A stretch of DNA of 64,000 nt. Origin: Nocardioides ganghwensis. GTDB taxonomy: Bacteria; Actinomycetota; Actinomycetes; Propionibacteriales; Nocardioidaceae. Below, one piece after another: positions 46,196 to 55,700 of this stretch. Numbering within the stretch: the first letter of the stretch is position 1; every line of letters begins with the position of its first letter. Below the pieces are notes generated by a model. The model saw only the letters and a list, made by a program, of their open reading frames with translations. It was not told the origin of the DNA and did no database searches. The position numbers were made by a program, and so were the translations under genes. Location of the stretch: contig NZ_JACXYX010000004.1 in the NCBI RefSeq assembly GCF_014779655.1, positions 1 to 64,000 of the forward strand, read 5' to 3'.

Positions 46196-47791
46196 GTGTC
46201 CACTCGCCCCGACCGGCCCGACACCGACCGGCCTGACACCGTTCGGCCCGGCACCGACCGACGCAGTGGGCTCGCGCGACTGCGCTCGGGTGACCCGCTC
46301 GTCCTCGTGGTGGCCGCGGTGTCGGTGGTGGTCTACGTGCTGCACGGCTTCCACGGTGCCCTGACGCGCGACCTCGGCATCTACAGCTACGCCGGCCAGC
46401 AGGTCGCCGAAGGCGTGCCTCCCTACCTCGGCGTCCTCAACCGTGCCGGCCCGCTGGCCCACGTGCTGCCGGGGGTCGGGGCGCTGGTCGCCCGCGCCGG
46501 CGGGTTCGACGACCTGGTCACGATGCGCGTGGTCTTCATGCTGATGGCGGCGGCAGCGGTGTGCCTCGCGTACCTGCTCGGCCGCGACCTCTTCCGCTCC
46601 CGCGCCGGCGGCCTGGTGACCGCGAGCGCGATGCTGGCCTTCCACGGGTTCATCAACTACGCGTCCAACGGGCCGCGCGAGAAGACCCCGATGGCGTTGT
46701 TCGTCCTCGGCGCACTGTGGGCGGTCACCCATCGCCGCTGGTTCACCGCGGGCGTCCTGACCAGCCTCGCCACGCTCTGCCTCCAGACGGCCTTCTTCAG
46801 CACCTTCACCGCCGTGGTCGCCGCCGTCCTGCTGCTCGCGCACGGTGAGCGGCTGCGGTCGCTCGTCAAGGTCGCGGCCGGCGGGCTGGTGCCCGTTCTC
46901 GTCCTGGGCGTGTGGTTCGCCCTCGCCGGGTCGCTGCGCGCGACGTACGACGGCTTCTACGGGATCAACCGGCGCTACACCGTCCCCAACCCGCTGACCA
47001 CCGACCGCGAGCTGGTCTGGGAGGACCTGCAGGCGGCCTACGGGGTGTCGGTGTGGCTGCTGCTCGCCGGGCCGGTGCTCCTCGTGCTGGTCTCCCTGGC
47101 GGCGGTGTCGCCGCGCGCCCGGACCGCGCGGCCGGGGCTCGCTGTGCTGCCCGCGATGACCGCCGGCCTCGCGGCCGGGCTGTGGTGGATCCTGCAGGAG
47201 TACGACGCCTGGGCCGACCTGTTCCCGCTGCTGCCGTTCGCGGCCCTGGGCCTGGGGGCGGCGTACGCCGTGGCGGCCCACGGGCTGGCACCGAGGTGGC
47301 AGGCAGCGTCGGCGGCGGCGCTGGCCGGGGCCGCGGTGGTCATCGCCCTGGTCTACGCGGTGACGAGCAGCGACGACCTGCTCGACGACCAGCGGGAGGC
47401 GACGCGGGCGGTGCTCGCCGCGCTCCCTGAGGAGGCGACGATCACCTCGGTCGAGGCGCCCCAGCCGCTGGTGCTCACCGGCCGCACGAACCCCACGCGC
47501 TACCAGATGTTCCGCAGCGGGCTCCAGGACTACATGGAGGACACGTGGCCCGGCGGGCTCGTCGGGTTCCAGGAGGACCTGGTCGCGGACGGCCCCGACC
47601 TCGTCGCGGTGGGGGAGACGGTCTCGCGCCGCTGGCGCGCGTCGCTGCAGCCCGAGTACGTGTACGTCGGCAGCGCCCCGTTCTGGGACTGGTACGCCCG
47701 CGCCTCGCTGGGTGACGACACGATCGCGGACCTGCGGACGGCGGCGGGCTACGACGCCGACGACCCCCTGGCCGAGCCGCTGGTGCCATGA
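46196..47791 (+). CDS. GT-C (PMT-like) polytopic glycosyltransferase
   Basis: A 531-aa membrane protein with about 10 hydrophobic segments. The early D-containing loop GALTRDLGIYSYAGQQVAEGVPPYLGVLNRAGPLAHVLPG resembles the acceptor/catalytic loop of ArnT/PMT-type polyprenyl-sugar glycosyltransferases. The N-terminus has an odd repeat of DRPDT/DRPGT. The last 130 residues are soluble (EEATITSVEAPQPLVLTGRTNPTRYQMF...). The GTG at 46196 has a -10 box 6 nt upstream. It overlaps the flippase gene by 4 nt; together they look like the membrane half of a surface-glycan pathway. Confidence 0.8.
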   Translation: MSTRPDRPDTDRPDTVRPGTDRRSGLARLRSGDPLVLVVAAVSVVVYVLHGFHGALTRDLGIYSYAGQQVAEGVPPYLGVLNRAGPLAHVLPGVGALVARAGGFDDLVTMRVVFMLMAAAAVCLAYLLGRDLFRSRAGGLVTASAMLAFHGFINYASNGPREKTPMALFVLGALWAVTHRRWFTAGVLTSLATLCLQTAFFSTFTAVVAAVLLLAHGERLRSLVKVAAGGLVPVLVLGVWFALAGSLRATYDGFYGINRRYTVPNPLTTDRELVWEDLQAAYGVSVWLLLAGPVLLVLVSLAAVSPRARTARPGLAVLPAMTAGLAAGLWWILQEYDAWADLFPLLPFAALGLGAAYAVAAHGLAPRWQAASAAALAGAAVVIALVYAVTSSDDLLDDQREATRAVLAALPEEATITSVEAPQPLVLTGRTNPTRYQMFRSGLQDYMEDTWPGGLVGFQEDLVADGPDLVAVGETVSRRWRASLQPEYVYVGSAPFWDWYARASLGDDTIADLRTAAGYDADDPLAEPLVP

Positions 47792-49023
47792 GCCGCGCAC
47801 GCCGCACCCGGCGCAGGGCGCCGCTCCTGCTCGCCGCCGGCTCGGTGGTGAGCGGGGTGCTGGCCTACGTGCTCTTCGCGCTCGTCACGCGCGGCCTCGG
47901 TGCGTCCGCCGCGGCGCCCGTCTCGGTGCTGTGGACGGTCTGGGCGCTCGCGGGCGCCGCCTTCACCTTCCCGCTGCAGCACTGGATCACCCGGTGCCTG
48001 ACGGCGGGTCGCGAGCAGGACGTACGGGGCTCGGGGCGCCGGGTCGGTGTCGTCGTGGCGGTCACGGCCGTCGCCGCGGGCGGGCTCGCCTGGGTGGCGC
48101 GGGACCGCCTCTTCCACCGGGACGACGCCTGGTTCCCCGTACTGGTCGCGCTGGTGGTCGTCGGCTCGGCCGCCGTCGGCGTGCTCCGCGGGGGCCTGGC
48201 CGGCCGGGGCCGGATGGCGGCGGTGGCGTGGAGCCTCGTCGCGGAGAACGCGCTGCGCTGCGTGCTCGTCGCCGTGCTGCTGCTGGCGCAGGTGGACGAT
48301 CCCGTCGCCCACGGGCTGTGCCTGGTGGCCGGGTCGCTGGTGGCCCTCTGGCCGGGAGCCTGGCGGTTCCGTGCGGCGGGCGAGGAGCGGGCCCGCTCCC
48401 TGGCGTTCCTGGGTGGCGCCGCCACGGCCCAGCTGCTGGCCCAGGGCGTGCTGACCGGGGGGTCCGTGGTGCTGGCACTGCTCGGCGGCTCGCCCGCCCA
48501 GGTCACGGCGATGTTCGCGACGCTCGCGCTGTTCCGCGCCCCCTACATGGTCGTGCTCGGCACGCTGCCCCAGGTCACCCACCACGTCACCGGGCTCGTC
48601 GTCGAGGGCGACCTCCGCGCGCTCCGTTCGCTCGCGCGAGGCCTCGCCGTGCTGGGTGCAGCGACCGTGGCACTGGGCGCGGTCCTCGGCCTCGTCGTCG
48701 GACCCCAGCTCGTGTCCGCGGTCTTCGGTGGCACCGTCGAGGTGGCCCCGGACATCGCCGGGGTGGTCGCAGCGGGCTGCGCGCTGGCCCTGGTCAACGT
48801 CGTGCTCATGGTGGGAGCCCTCGCGCTGGACCGCCCGGGCCGGGTCGCCGGCGCGTGGGGCCTCGCCGTCGCCGCAGGCGCGCTCGTGCTGGTGCCGACC
48901 GCGTTCGGGGCGGCCGAGCGCGTCGCCCTCGCGTTCCTCGCGGCCGAGGTCGTCGCGACCGTGCTCCTCGCCCTCGCAGCCTCGTCGGTGCTCAGGCATG
49001 AGCGGGCCGGGACGGCGGCTTGA
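47788..49023 (+). CDS. Wzx-like polysaccharide flippase
   Basis: A 411-aa membrane protein with about 12 hydrophobic segments. LLAAGSVVSGVLAYVLFALVTRGLGASAAAPVSVLW is the usual start of MOP-superfamily O-antigen/polysaccharide transporters, and LALFRAPYMVVLGTLPQVTHHV fits. It presumably flips polyprenyl-linked glycan. The ATG overlaps the preceding GT-C gene by 4 nt. Its final 32 nt overlap the tail of the convergent methyltransferase gene. Confidence 0.82.
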   Translation: MSRARRTRRRAPLLLAAGSVVSGVLAYVLFALVTRGLGASAAAPVSVLWTVWALAGAAFTFPLQHWITRCLTAGREQDVRGSGRRVGVVVAVTAVAAGGLAWVARDRLFHRDDAWFPVLVALVVVGSAAVGVLRGGLAGRGRMAAVAWSLVAENALRCVLVAVLLLAQVDDPVAHGLCLVAGSLVALWPGAWRFRAAGEERARSLAFLGGAATAQLLAQGVLTGGSVVLALLGGSPAQVTAMFATLALFRAPYMVVLGTLPQVTHHVTGLVVEGDLRALRSLARGLAVLGAATVALGAVLGLVVGPQLVSAVFGGTVEVAPDIAGVVAAGCALALVNVVLMVGALALDRPGRVAGAWGLAVAAGALVLVPTAFGAAERVALAFLAAEVVATVLLALAASSVLRHERAGTAA

Positions 49024-49741
49024 GGGCCGCGACGAGCACGGACGAGCCGAAGGGCAGGTCGCGACGGCGCAGGACGCGCGCCTCCGCACGGCACACACCC
49101 GTGAGCGCCCGGTCGACGCCGGGGGAGACCTGGGGCAGGCGCGCCTCGCCCGGGCGCGCCGGACGCACCCGCCGCACCAGGCGCTCGGCGGCGAAGAGCG
49201 GGAACACGCCCGCGAAGGCGTACGTCGCACGCAGCACGTGCACGCCGGCGCCCTCCACCAGCTCGACGAACGCCGGCCGCGTGTAGCGGCGGTGGTGGCC
49301 CGCCCGGACGTCGTGGTCCGACCACGCCCACTGGTAGGCGGGGACCGAGAGCAGCATCCGCCCGCCCGGCGCCAGCACGCGTACGAGCTCGGCGACGGCG
49401 CGGGCGTCGTCCGCACAGTGCTCGACCACGTCGAAGGCCGAGACCACGTCGAAGGTCGCGTCGGCGAAGGGCAGCTCGGTCGCCGACCCGACGACCCCCT
49501 CGCCGGGCCGCAGGCCCTCGGGGAACAGGTCGAGGCTCACGTGCTGCTGCGCTCCGCGCATCCAGCCGACGCTGGGTGCGTCGGCGCTGCCCACGTCGAG
49601 TGTCCGCCGCGGGGCGGCCAGGTGGGGAGACATCACGGCGTCGAGCAGTCCGGTCCGGGCGCGGTGCCACCAGTAGCCCTCGCAGCGCAGCGACGACGAG
49701 CCGGGCTGCGCCTCCGGAGCGTCCACGGTCGCGGCCCTCAC
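48992..49741 (-). CDS. Class I SAM-dependent methyltransferase
   Basis: A 249-aa cytoplasmic methyltransferase. RTLDVGSADAPSVGWM is motif I, and SATELPFADATFDVVSAFDVVEHCADDARAVAELVRVLAPGGRMLLSVPAY covers motifs II-III, as in UbiE-type sugar/lipid methyltransferases. The GTG at 49741 overlaps the aminotransferase stop as GTGA. It is the last gene of a minus-strand set of GT2, sulfotransferase, sugar aminotransferase and methyltransferase, so an O- or N-methylated sugar is expected. Confidence 0.87.
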   Translation of the reverse strand: MRAATVDAPEAQPGSSSLRCEGYWWHRARTGLLDAVMSPHLAAPRRTLDVGSADAPSVGWMRGAQQHVSLDLFPEGLRPGEGVVGSATELPFADATFDVVSAFDVVEHCADDARAVAELVRVLAPGGRMLLSVPAYQWAWSDHDVRAGHHRRYTRPAFVELVEGAGVHVLRATYAFAGVFPLFAAERLVRRVRPARPGEARLPQVSPGVDRALTGVCRAEARVLRRRDLPFGSSVLVAALKPPSRPAHA

Positions 49742-50928
49742 CGGGTCGGCAGGGTCGCGGTGCACGCGTCGGCGAAGGTGGCCACGACCCGGTCGAGGTC
49801 GGGATCGGACAGGTCGTTGTAGAAGGGCAGGCGCAGCAACCGGTCGCTGACGTCCTGGGAGACCGGGCACTCGGTCGGTCGTACGGCGAACGCGCGCCCC
49901 GCGTCGGAGGTGTGCAGCGGCTGGTAGTGGAAGGTGGCCTGCACGCCGGCCTTGCGCATCAGCTCGAGCACGTCGTTGCGCCGATCGCGGTGCGGCAGCA
50001 GCACGTAGTACATGTGGTGGGCCGCCTGCCGGTCCTCCGGCACCCGCATCACCTCGAACTCCAGCTCCCCGGTGAGCGGCGCGAGCGCCGCCTCGTAGCG
50101 CTCGTGCAGGCGTCGGCGCCGTCCCTGCACCAGCTCACGCTGCTCGAGCTGCCCCAGGAGGTAGGCGGCCAGCACGTCGGAGAGGCCGAACGAGGAGCCG
50201 GTGTCCTTCCAGGTGTACTTGTCGACCTGGCCGAGCATGAACGCGTGGCGGTTGGTGCCCTTGTCGTAGAGCACCCGGGCGCGGTCGACGTCCTCCTCGT
50301 CGTTGAGGACGAGCGCGCCGCCCTCGCCGCAGACGAAGTTCTTGGTCTCGTGGAAGCTCAGCGTGGCGAAGCGACCGAGGCTGCCGAGCGGCTCGCCACG
50401 CCACGCGCCGAACAGCCCGTGCGCGTTGTCCTCGACGAGGCGCACGTCCGGCCACGCGGCCAGGACCTCGCGGATCCCCTCGACGTCGCACGCGACCCCG
50501 GCGTAGTGCACGATCACGACCGCACGCACGTGCTCGTCGAGCAGCGTCGCGAGGTGTGCCGGGTCGAGGCCGAGCGTCAGGGGCTCGATGTCGCAGAAGA
50601 GCAGCCCCGCACCCTGCCGCGCGAACGCCAGGCCGGTGCTGGTGAACGTGAAGGACGGCACGATCACCGTGTCACCCTCCTGGAGGTCCATCAGCATGGC
50701 CGAGAGCTCGAGCGCGGCGGTGCACGAGGTGGTCATCAGCACCTCCGCGGACCCGGTGTCCGCGGCGAGGATCTCCGCGGTGCGCCGCGCGAAGGCGCCG
50801 CCCGAGGAGAGGTGGCCGCTCCTGACGGCCTCCTGCACGTGATCGAGCTCGCGGCCCACCACGGACGGGACGTTGAACGGGACGTCCCGGAGCTCGCCCG
50901 GCTGGTCGTCGAACTGCTGCTGTGCCAT
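49738..50928 (-). CDS. DegT/DnrJ/EryC1-type sugar aminotransferase (dTDP-4-amino-4,6-dideoxygalactose transaminase-like)
   Basis: A 396-aa PLP enzyme that aminates nucleotide keto-sugars. RSGHLSSGGAFARRTAEIL near residue 36, EVLMTTSCTAALELSAML (PLP phosphate site), LVEDNAHGLFGAW and the Schiff-base lysine in LSFHETKNFVCGEGGALV identify it. The wording is close to RffA/WecE, which makes dTDP-Fuc4N. The ATG at 50928 is chosen over an upstream ATG that would overlap the sulfotransferase gene. No dTDP-sugar synthesis genes are in the window. Confidence 0.88.
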   Translation of the reverse strand: MAQQQFDDQPGELRDVPFNVPSVVGRELDHVQEAVRSGHLSSGGAFARRTAEILAADTGSAEVLMTTSCTAALELSAMLMDLQEGDTVIVPSFTFTSTGLAFARQGAGLLFCDIEPLTLGLDPAHLATLLDEHVRAVVIVHYAGVACDVEGIREVLAAWPDVRLVEDNAHGLFGAWRGEPLGSLGRFATLSFHETKNFVCGEGGALVLNDEEDVDRARVLYDKGTNRHAFMLGQVDKYTWKDTGSSFGLSDVLAAYLLGQLEQRELVQGRRRRLHERYEAALAPLTGELEFEVMRVPEDRQAAHHMYYVLLPHRDRRNDVLELMRKAGVQATFHYQPLHTSDAGRAFAVRPTECPVSQDVSDRLLRLPFYNDLSDPDLDRVVATFADACTATLPTR

Positions 50929-50978
50929 CACCGGCACCTCGCTCTCGTCACGTCTCTGGTCACTGGTCCGGTCACGGC

Positions 50979-51740
50979 TCACGTCTCGACCTGCCACGGC
51001 AGCGGCCGCCCCAGCTGGGCGGCCAGGCGGGTGTTGCTGTCCTGGAAGTACCCCTCGAGCGCCTCCTTCACGCCTCGATCCAGCGTCGGCACGTCACCGG
51101 GGCTCGCGTTGACCGCCGCGGCCGGAGGAGCAGGCGTACGACCCGGGTCGAGGCCGAGGGCGTCCACGAGCGCGGGCAGCACGCCGGGGTCTCCCAGCAG
51201 CTCCTCGAGGAAGAGCACGTGGGTCGTCGTGGGGAACGTGGACAGCCAGGGGGCGAGCTGCTCGGCGTAGCGCCCCCGGCGCACGTAGGCGAACGGCGAC
51301 ACCGACGACCGCTGGGGGTCCCACGGCTGGTCGTCGTGCAGGTCGGCGAGCAGGGCCTCCTCGAGGTCCCGGGTCTCGAGGCCGTTGGCGGTGCTGAACC
51401 GCCAGTGGGAGACCGCCCGGCGTACGGGGTCGCGCAGCAGCGCCACCACCTCGACCTCGCCCAGCATCCGAGCGGCCCGCTCCGGCGCGTCGGGGTCCTC
51501 GAGGTAGCTCGTGCTCTTGTCGCCGAGCAGGTCCTCGTCACGGACGTGCGCGAACCAGGTGCGGTGGTACCACTCCGAGCCCCTCGCGGTCAGCGCATCG
51601 TCGCAGAAGACCTTGGGCTCCGGCGGCGACGGGCTGGCCATCGCGACGTCCGGGTGGTCGCCCAGGCTCCGGCTGAGGAACGTCGTGCCGCACCGCTGCG
51701 CGCCGACGACGAGGAGGTGCCGGTGGTCGCACCCGCTCAC
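50979..51740 (-). CDS. PAPS-dependent sulfotransferase
   Basis: A 253-aa sulfotransferase. The 5'-phosphosulfate loop is VVGAQRCGTTFLSRSLGDHP near residue 10 and the 3'-phosphate motif is LLRDPVRRAVSHWRF near 105. KSTSYLEDPDAPERA and the C-terminal PLPWQV are typical of heparan/NDST-like bacterial members. It transfers sulfate from PAPS, here probably to the glycan of this cluster. The GTG at 51740 overlaps the upstream GT2 stop as GTGA. Confidence 0.88.
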   Translation of the reverse strand: MSGCDHRHLLVVGAQRCGTTFLSRSLGDHPDVAMASPSPPEPKVFCDDALTARGSEWYHRTWFAHVRDEDLLGDKSTSYLEDPDAPERAARMLGEVEVVALLRDPVRRAVSHWRFSTANGLETRDLEEALLADLHDDQPWDPQRSSVSPFAYVRRGRYAEQLAPWLSTFPTTTHVLFLEELLGDPGVLPALVDALGLDPGRTPAPPAAAVNASPGDVPTLDRGVKEALEGYFQDSNTRLAAQLGRPLPWQVET

Positions 51741-52687
51741 GACGACACCCGTCTTGCGACGTGGTAGGAGTGCACGGTGCTGACCGCGTTGAGGGTCCGC
51801 ACGACGTACTCGCCCAGCATCGAGAGCAGCATGATCACGAAGCCGTTGAGGACGGCCAGCAGCACCGCGATCGTCGTCCACCCCGGCACCTCCGAGTCCA
51901 CGAACAGCGACCGGACGAGGTAGAAGAGGCCGAGGAGGAAGCTTCCGCCGGCCACCGCGAAGCCGACGCCCGCGGCCGCGCGCAGGGGGAAGACGGAGTA
52001 GCTGAACAGGATGGTCAGCACGAGCGAGGCGATGCGCCGCAGGCCGTAGTTGCTGGTGCCGACGGGGCGCGGGTCGTGGCGCACGAGCACGTCGGCCGGG
52101 TTGCTGGAGAACATCAGCGCCTGGCCGGTGATGTAGGGGTGGGCGGTGCGCGCACTGCAGATCCGCTCGACGACGTCGCGGCGCAGGATGCGGAAGTTGG
52201 ACACTGCGAGACCGGGCGGCTGGTCGAAGACGCGGCGGTTGATCATGCTGATCGCCCGGCTGCCGAGCCGTCGGTAGCCCCGGGCCTGCTTGCGCTCGAA
52301 GCGACCGAAGACCACGTCGTGGCCCTCCATCGCCTTCTCGATCAGCAGCAGGGCCTGGTCGGGCGGGTTCTGGAGGTCGTCGTCGAGGGTGATGACGAAG
52401 TCGCCCGTCGCCTCGCGCATGCCCGCCACGTTGGCGTGGTGCTGGCCGTAGTTGCGCAGCAGGTCGAGCGCGACGACGTGCGGCGACTGCCGCGCCCGCT
52501 CCGCGATGACCTCCCAGCTCGCGTCGCGGCTGCCGTCGTTGACGAGGACGACCTGGTGGCGCAGCCCCGCGCGCTCGAACACCTCGAGGACGGCGTCGAT
52601 GGTGCGTCCGACCACGTCCTGGCTGTCGAAGACGGGGATGACGACGGAGTAGGAGTAGTCGGAGGCGTGCAGCGGGGTGTCGACCAC
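51737..52687 (-). CDS. Membrane-anchored GT2 (ArnC/DPM1-like) glycosyltransferase
   Basis: A 316-aa polyprenyl-phosphate glycosyltransferase. YSVVIPVFDSQDVVGRTIDAVLEVF, VLVNDGSRDASWEVI, TLDDDLQNPPDQALLLIEKA (D-x-D) and FGRFERKQARGYRRLGSRA identify the DPM1/ArnC group. Two C-terminal membrane helices (about 230-255 and 270-290) anchor it. A TATGCT -10 box 6 nt before the GTG at 52687 makes it leaderless and the first gene of the minus-strand glycan operon. It likely loads undecaprenyl phosphate with a sugar used by the GT-C enzyme. Confidence 0.9.
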   Translation of the reverse strand: MVDTPLHASDYSYSVVIPVFDSQDVVGRTIDAVLEVFERAGLRHQVVLVNDGSRDASWEVIAERARQSPHVVALDLLRNYGQHHANVAGMREATGDFVITLDDDLQNPPDQALLLIEKAMEGHDVVFGRFERKQARGYRRLGSRAISMINRRVFDQPPGLAVSNFRILRRDVVERICSARTAHPYITGQALMFSSNPADVLVRHDPRPVGTSNYGLRRIASLVLTILFSYSVFPLRAAAGVGFAVAGGSFLLGLFYLVRSLFVDSEVPGWTTIAVLLAVLNGFVIMLLSMLGEYVVRTLNAVSTVHSYHVARRVSS

Positions 52688-52745
52688 ACTTCGAGCATAG
52701 GGTCCCGGGTCGGCGCGCCGCCCCACCCCTCGGCGCAGGCCCCGA

Positions 52746-55700
52746 TCAGCGGAAGTCACGGGACGAGGCCCGTGCCTGCAGCACTGCTCCAGCGCCGGGG
52801 ACGACCACGTCGATGCCCTCCACGCGGTCGGCGACGAGGTTCGTGACGCCCTCGTTGCGCTCGAGGCGCCCACGCACGACCACGGCGACCCGGTTGCGGG
52901 CGGCCTGCCGGTGCGCCTTCATCACCCCGATGGAGCAGACGACGTTGAGCATGCCCGTCTCGTCCTCGAGGTTGAGGAAGGTGACGCCCATCGCGGTGCC
53001 GGGTCGCTGCCGGTGGGTGACCAGCCCACCGACGTGGACCCGTCGCCCGGCCTCGGCCGTGGCGAGCTCGGCGACCGACCGGACGCCCGCGCGGCGCAGG
53101 TCGTCGCGCAGGTGCTCGAGGGGGTGCCGCTCGGGGGAGACGCCGGTGGCCCAGAGGTCGGCCAGGGTGATCTCCGGCTCGCTCATGCCGGGCAGCGTCG
53201 GCGCATCGGACGTCGGCGTCGAGCCCGCGAGGTGCCCGGCCCCCTCGGCGAACCCGGCGGCCCACAGCGCCTCACGGCGGCCGAGGCCCCAGGCGTCGAA
53301 CGCCCCGGCGGTGGCCAGCGCCTCCAGCTGCGCCGACGTCAGGCCCGCACGGCGGGAGAGGTCGGTGATGCCGGTGAACGGCGCCTCCTCGCGTGCCGCG
53401 ACGATCCGGCGCGCCACCTCGAGCCCGATGCCGCGCACCGAGTCCAGCCCGAGGCGTACGGCGAGCGCGGCGTCGCGGCGGTGGGCGGGCACCGGGTCGG
53501 GGGTCCCCGGCACCCACTCGACCCGCTCGAAGCGCGGTCGGCAGCACGTGTCGAGCCCGGTGGGGGCGACCGGACCCACCACCAGCCCCTCCAGGTCGGC
53601 CTGGGCGGCGGACCGGGTGACGTCGGGGCGGCGTACGTCGACGCCGTGGCGCCGCGCGTCGCCCACGAGCGACTGCGGGGAGTAGAACCCCATCGGCTGG
53701 TTGCGCAGCAGCCCGGCCAGGAAGGCCGCGGGGTAGTGGAGCTTGAACCACGACGAGGCGTAGACCAGCAGGGCGAACGACAGCGCGTGGGACTCGGCGA
53801 AGCCGAAGTTGGCGAAGGACAGGATCTTGACGTAGATCGAGTCGGCCAGCTCGCCGGTGATCCCGCGTCGCTGCATGCCGGAGTAGAGCTTGGCCTTGAC
53901 CGACTCGATGCGCTCGACGCCGCGCTTGGAACCCATCGCACGGCGCAGCAGGTCGGCGTCGTCGCGGCTGCAGTCGCCGAGCGTCACCGCCATCGCCATC
54001 AGCTGCTCCTGGAAGAGCGGCACGCCCTTGGTGCGCTCGAGCACGGGAACGAGCTCGGGGTGGTCGTAGGTGACCGGCTCCTGCCCGGTGGCGCGGCGTA
54101 CGTAGGGGTGCACGGCCCCGCCCTGGATCGGACCGGGGCGGATGAGCGCGATCTCGATGGCGAGGTCGTAGAACTCGCGCGGTCGCAGCCGGGGCAGCGT
54201 GCCGATCTGGGCGCGGCTCTCGACCTGGAAGACGCCGATCGAGTCGGCGCGGCACAGCATGTCGTAGACCGCGGGCTCCTCCTTGGGCATCGTCGCGAGG
54301 TCCCACTCCTCACCGACGTGCTCGGCGACCAGCCGCATCATGTGGTCGAGGGCGCCGAGCATGCCGAGGCCGAGCAGGTCGAACTTGACCAGCCCCATCG
54401 ACTCGCAGGCGTCCTTGTCCCACTGGAGCACGGTGCGCTTGTCCATGCGGGCCCGCTCGATGGGGCAGACCTCGCCGATCGGGCGCTCGGTGAGCACCAT
54501 CCCGCCGGAGTGGATGCCGAGGTGCCGCGGCGCTCCGAGCAGCTCCTCGGCGAGCGCCACGACCGGGGCGGGGACGTCGTGGGCGTCCGGGTCGCCCTGG
54601 TCGCCGGCCACGACGGACTTCCAGCCGTCGATCTGCTTGGACCACGCGTCCTGCTGGCCGGGGGAGAAGCCCAGCGCCTTGGCGGCGTCGCGCACCGCCA
54701 TGCGGGGACGGTAGGCGATGACGTTGGCCACCTGGGCGGCGTTGCGGCGGCCGTAGGTGTCGTAGACCCACTGGATGACCTCCTCGCGACGGTCGGAGTC
54801 GAAGTCGACGTCGATGTCGGGCTCCTCGTCACGGTGCGCGGAGATGAACCGCTCGAACGGGAGCTTGTAGAAGACGGCGTCGACGGCGGTGATGCCGAGG
54901 GCGTAGCAGACCGCGGAGCTGGCGGCCGACCCCCTGCCCTGGCACAGGATCCGGCGCTCGCGGGCGAACGCGACGATGTCGTGGACGATGACGAAGTAGC
55001 CGGCGAAGTCCTTCTCGCCGATGACCCGCAGCTCGTGCTCGAGCCGCTCGCGGGCCTCGGCCTCGTGGGGCACCCCGGCGTACCTCTCGGCGAAGCCTCG
55101 CTCGGCCAGCACCCGCAGCCACGAGTCGGCGGTGTGGCCCTCGGGGATCTGCCGCTTGGGCAGCGCGGGGGAGGCCTTGCGCAGGTCGAAGGCGAGCTCG
55201 TCGGCGAGCGAGACGCTGCGGGCGACGGCGGTGGGGTACGCCGCCAGCGCGGCGGTGGTCTCCGCGCCGCTGCGCAGGTGGGCGGAGCCCGACAGGTCGA
55301 GCCAGCCGTCGAGGTCGGCGAGGCTGCGGCGGGCGCGTACGGCGGCCATCGCCGAGGCCAGGCGGTGGCGCTGCGGGGTCGCGTGGTGGACGTTGCCGGC
55401 CGCGACCACGTCGAGGCCGTGGACGCCCGCCAGCCGGGCCAGCGAGGCGTTGGTCGCATCGGCCCCGGGCCGCGGCGACAGCTCGACGAGGACGTGCTCG
55501 AGGCCGAAGAGGGACGTCAGCCGGTCGAGGGCCTCGGCGGCCGCGGCCTCGCCCGCGGTGGCGAGCGCCTGCGGCACGGTGCCCTTGCGGCAGCCGGTGA
55601 GCACCACCCAGTGCCCGCGTCCCTGCTCGCCGAGCTCGTCGAGGTCGTAGACGGGGCGGCCCTTCTCGTCGCCGCGCAGGTGGGCGTCGGTCATGGCCGC

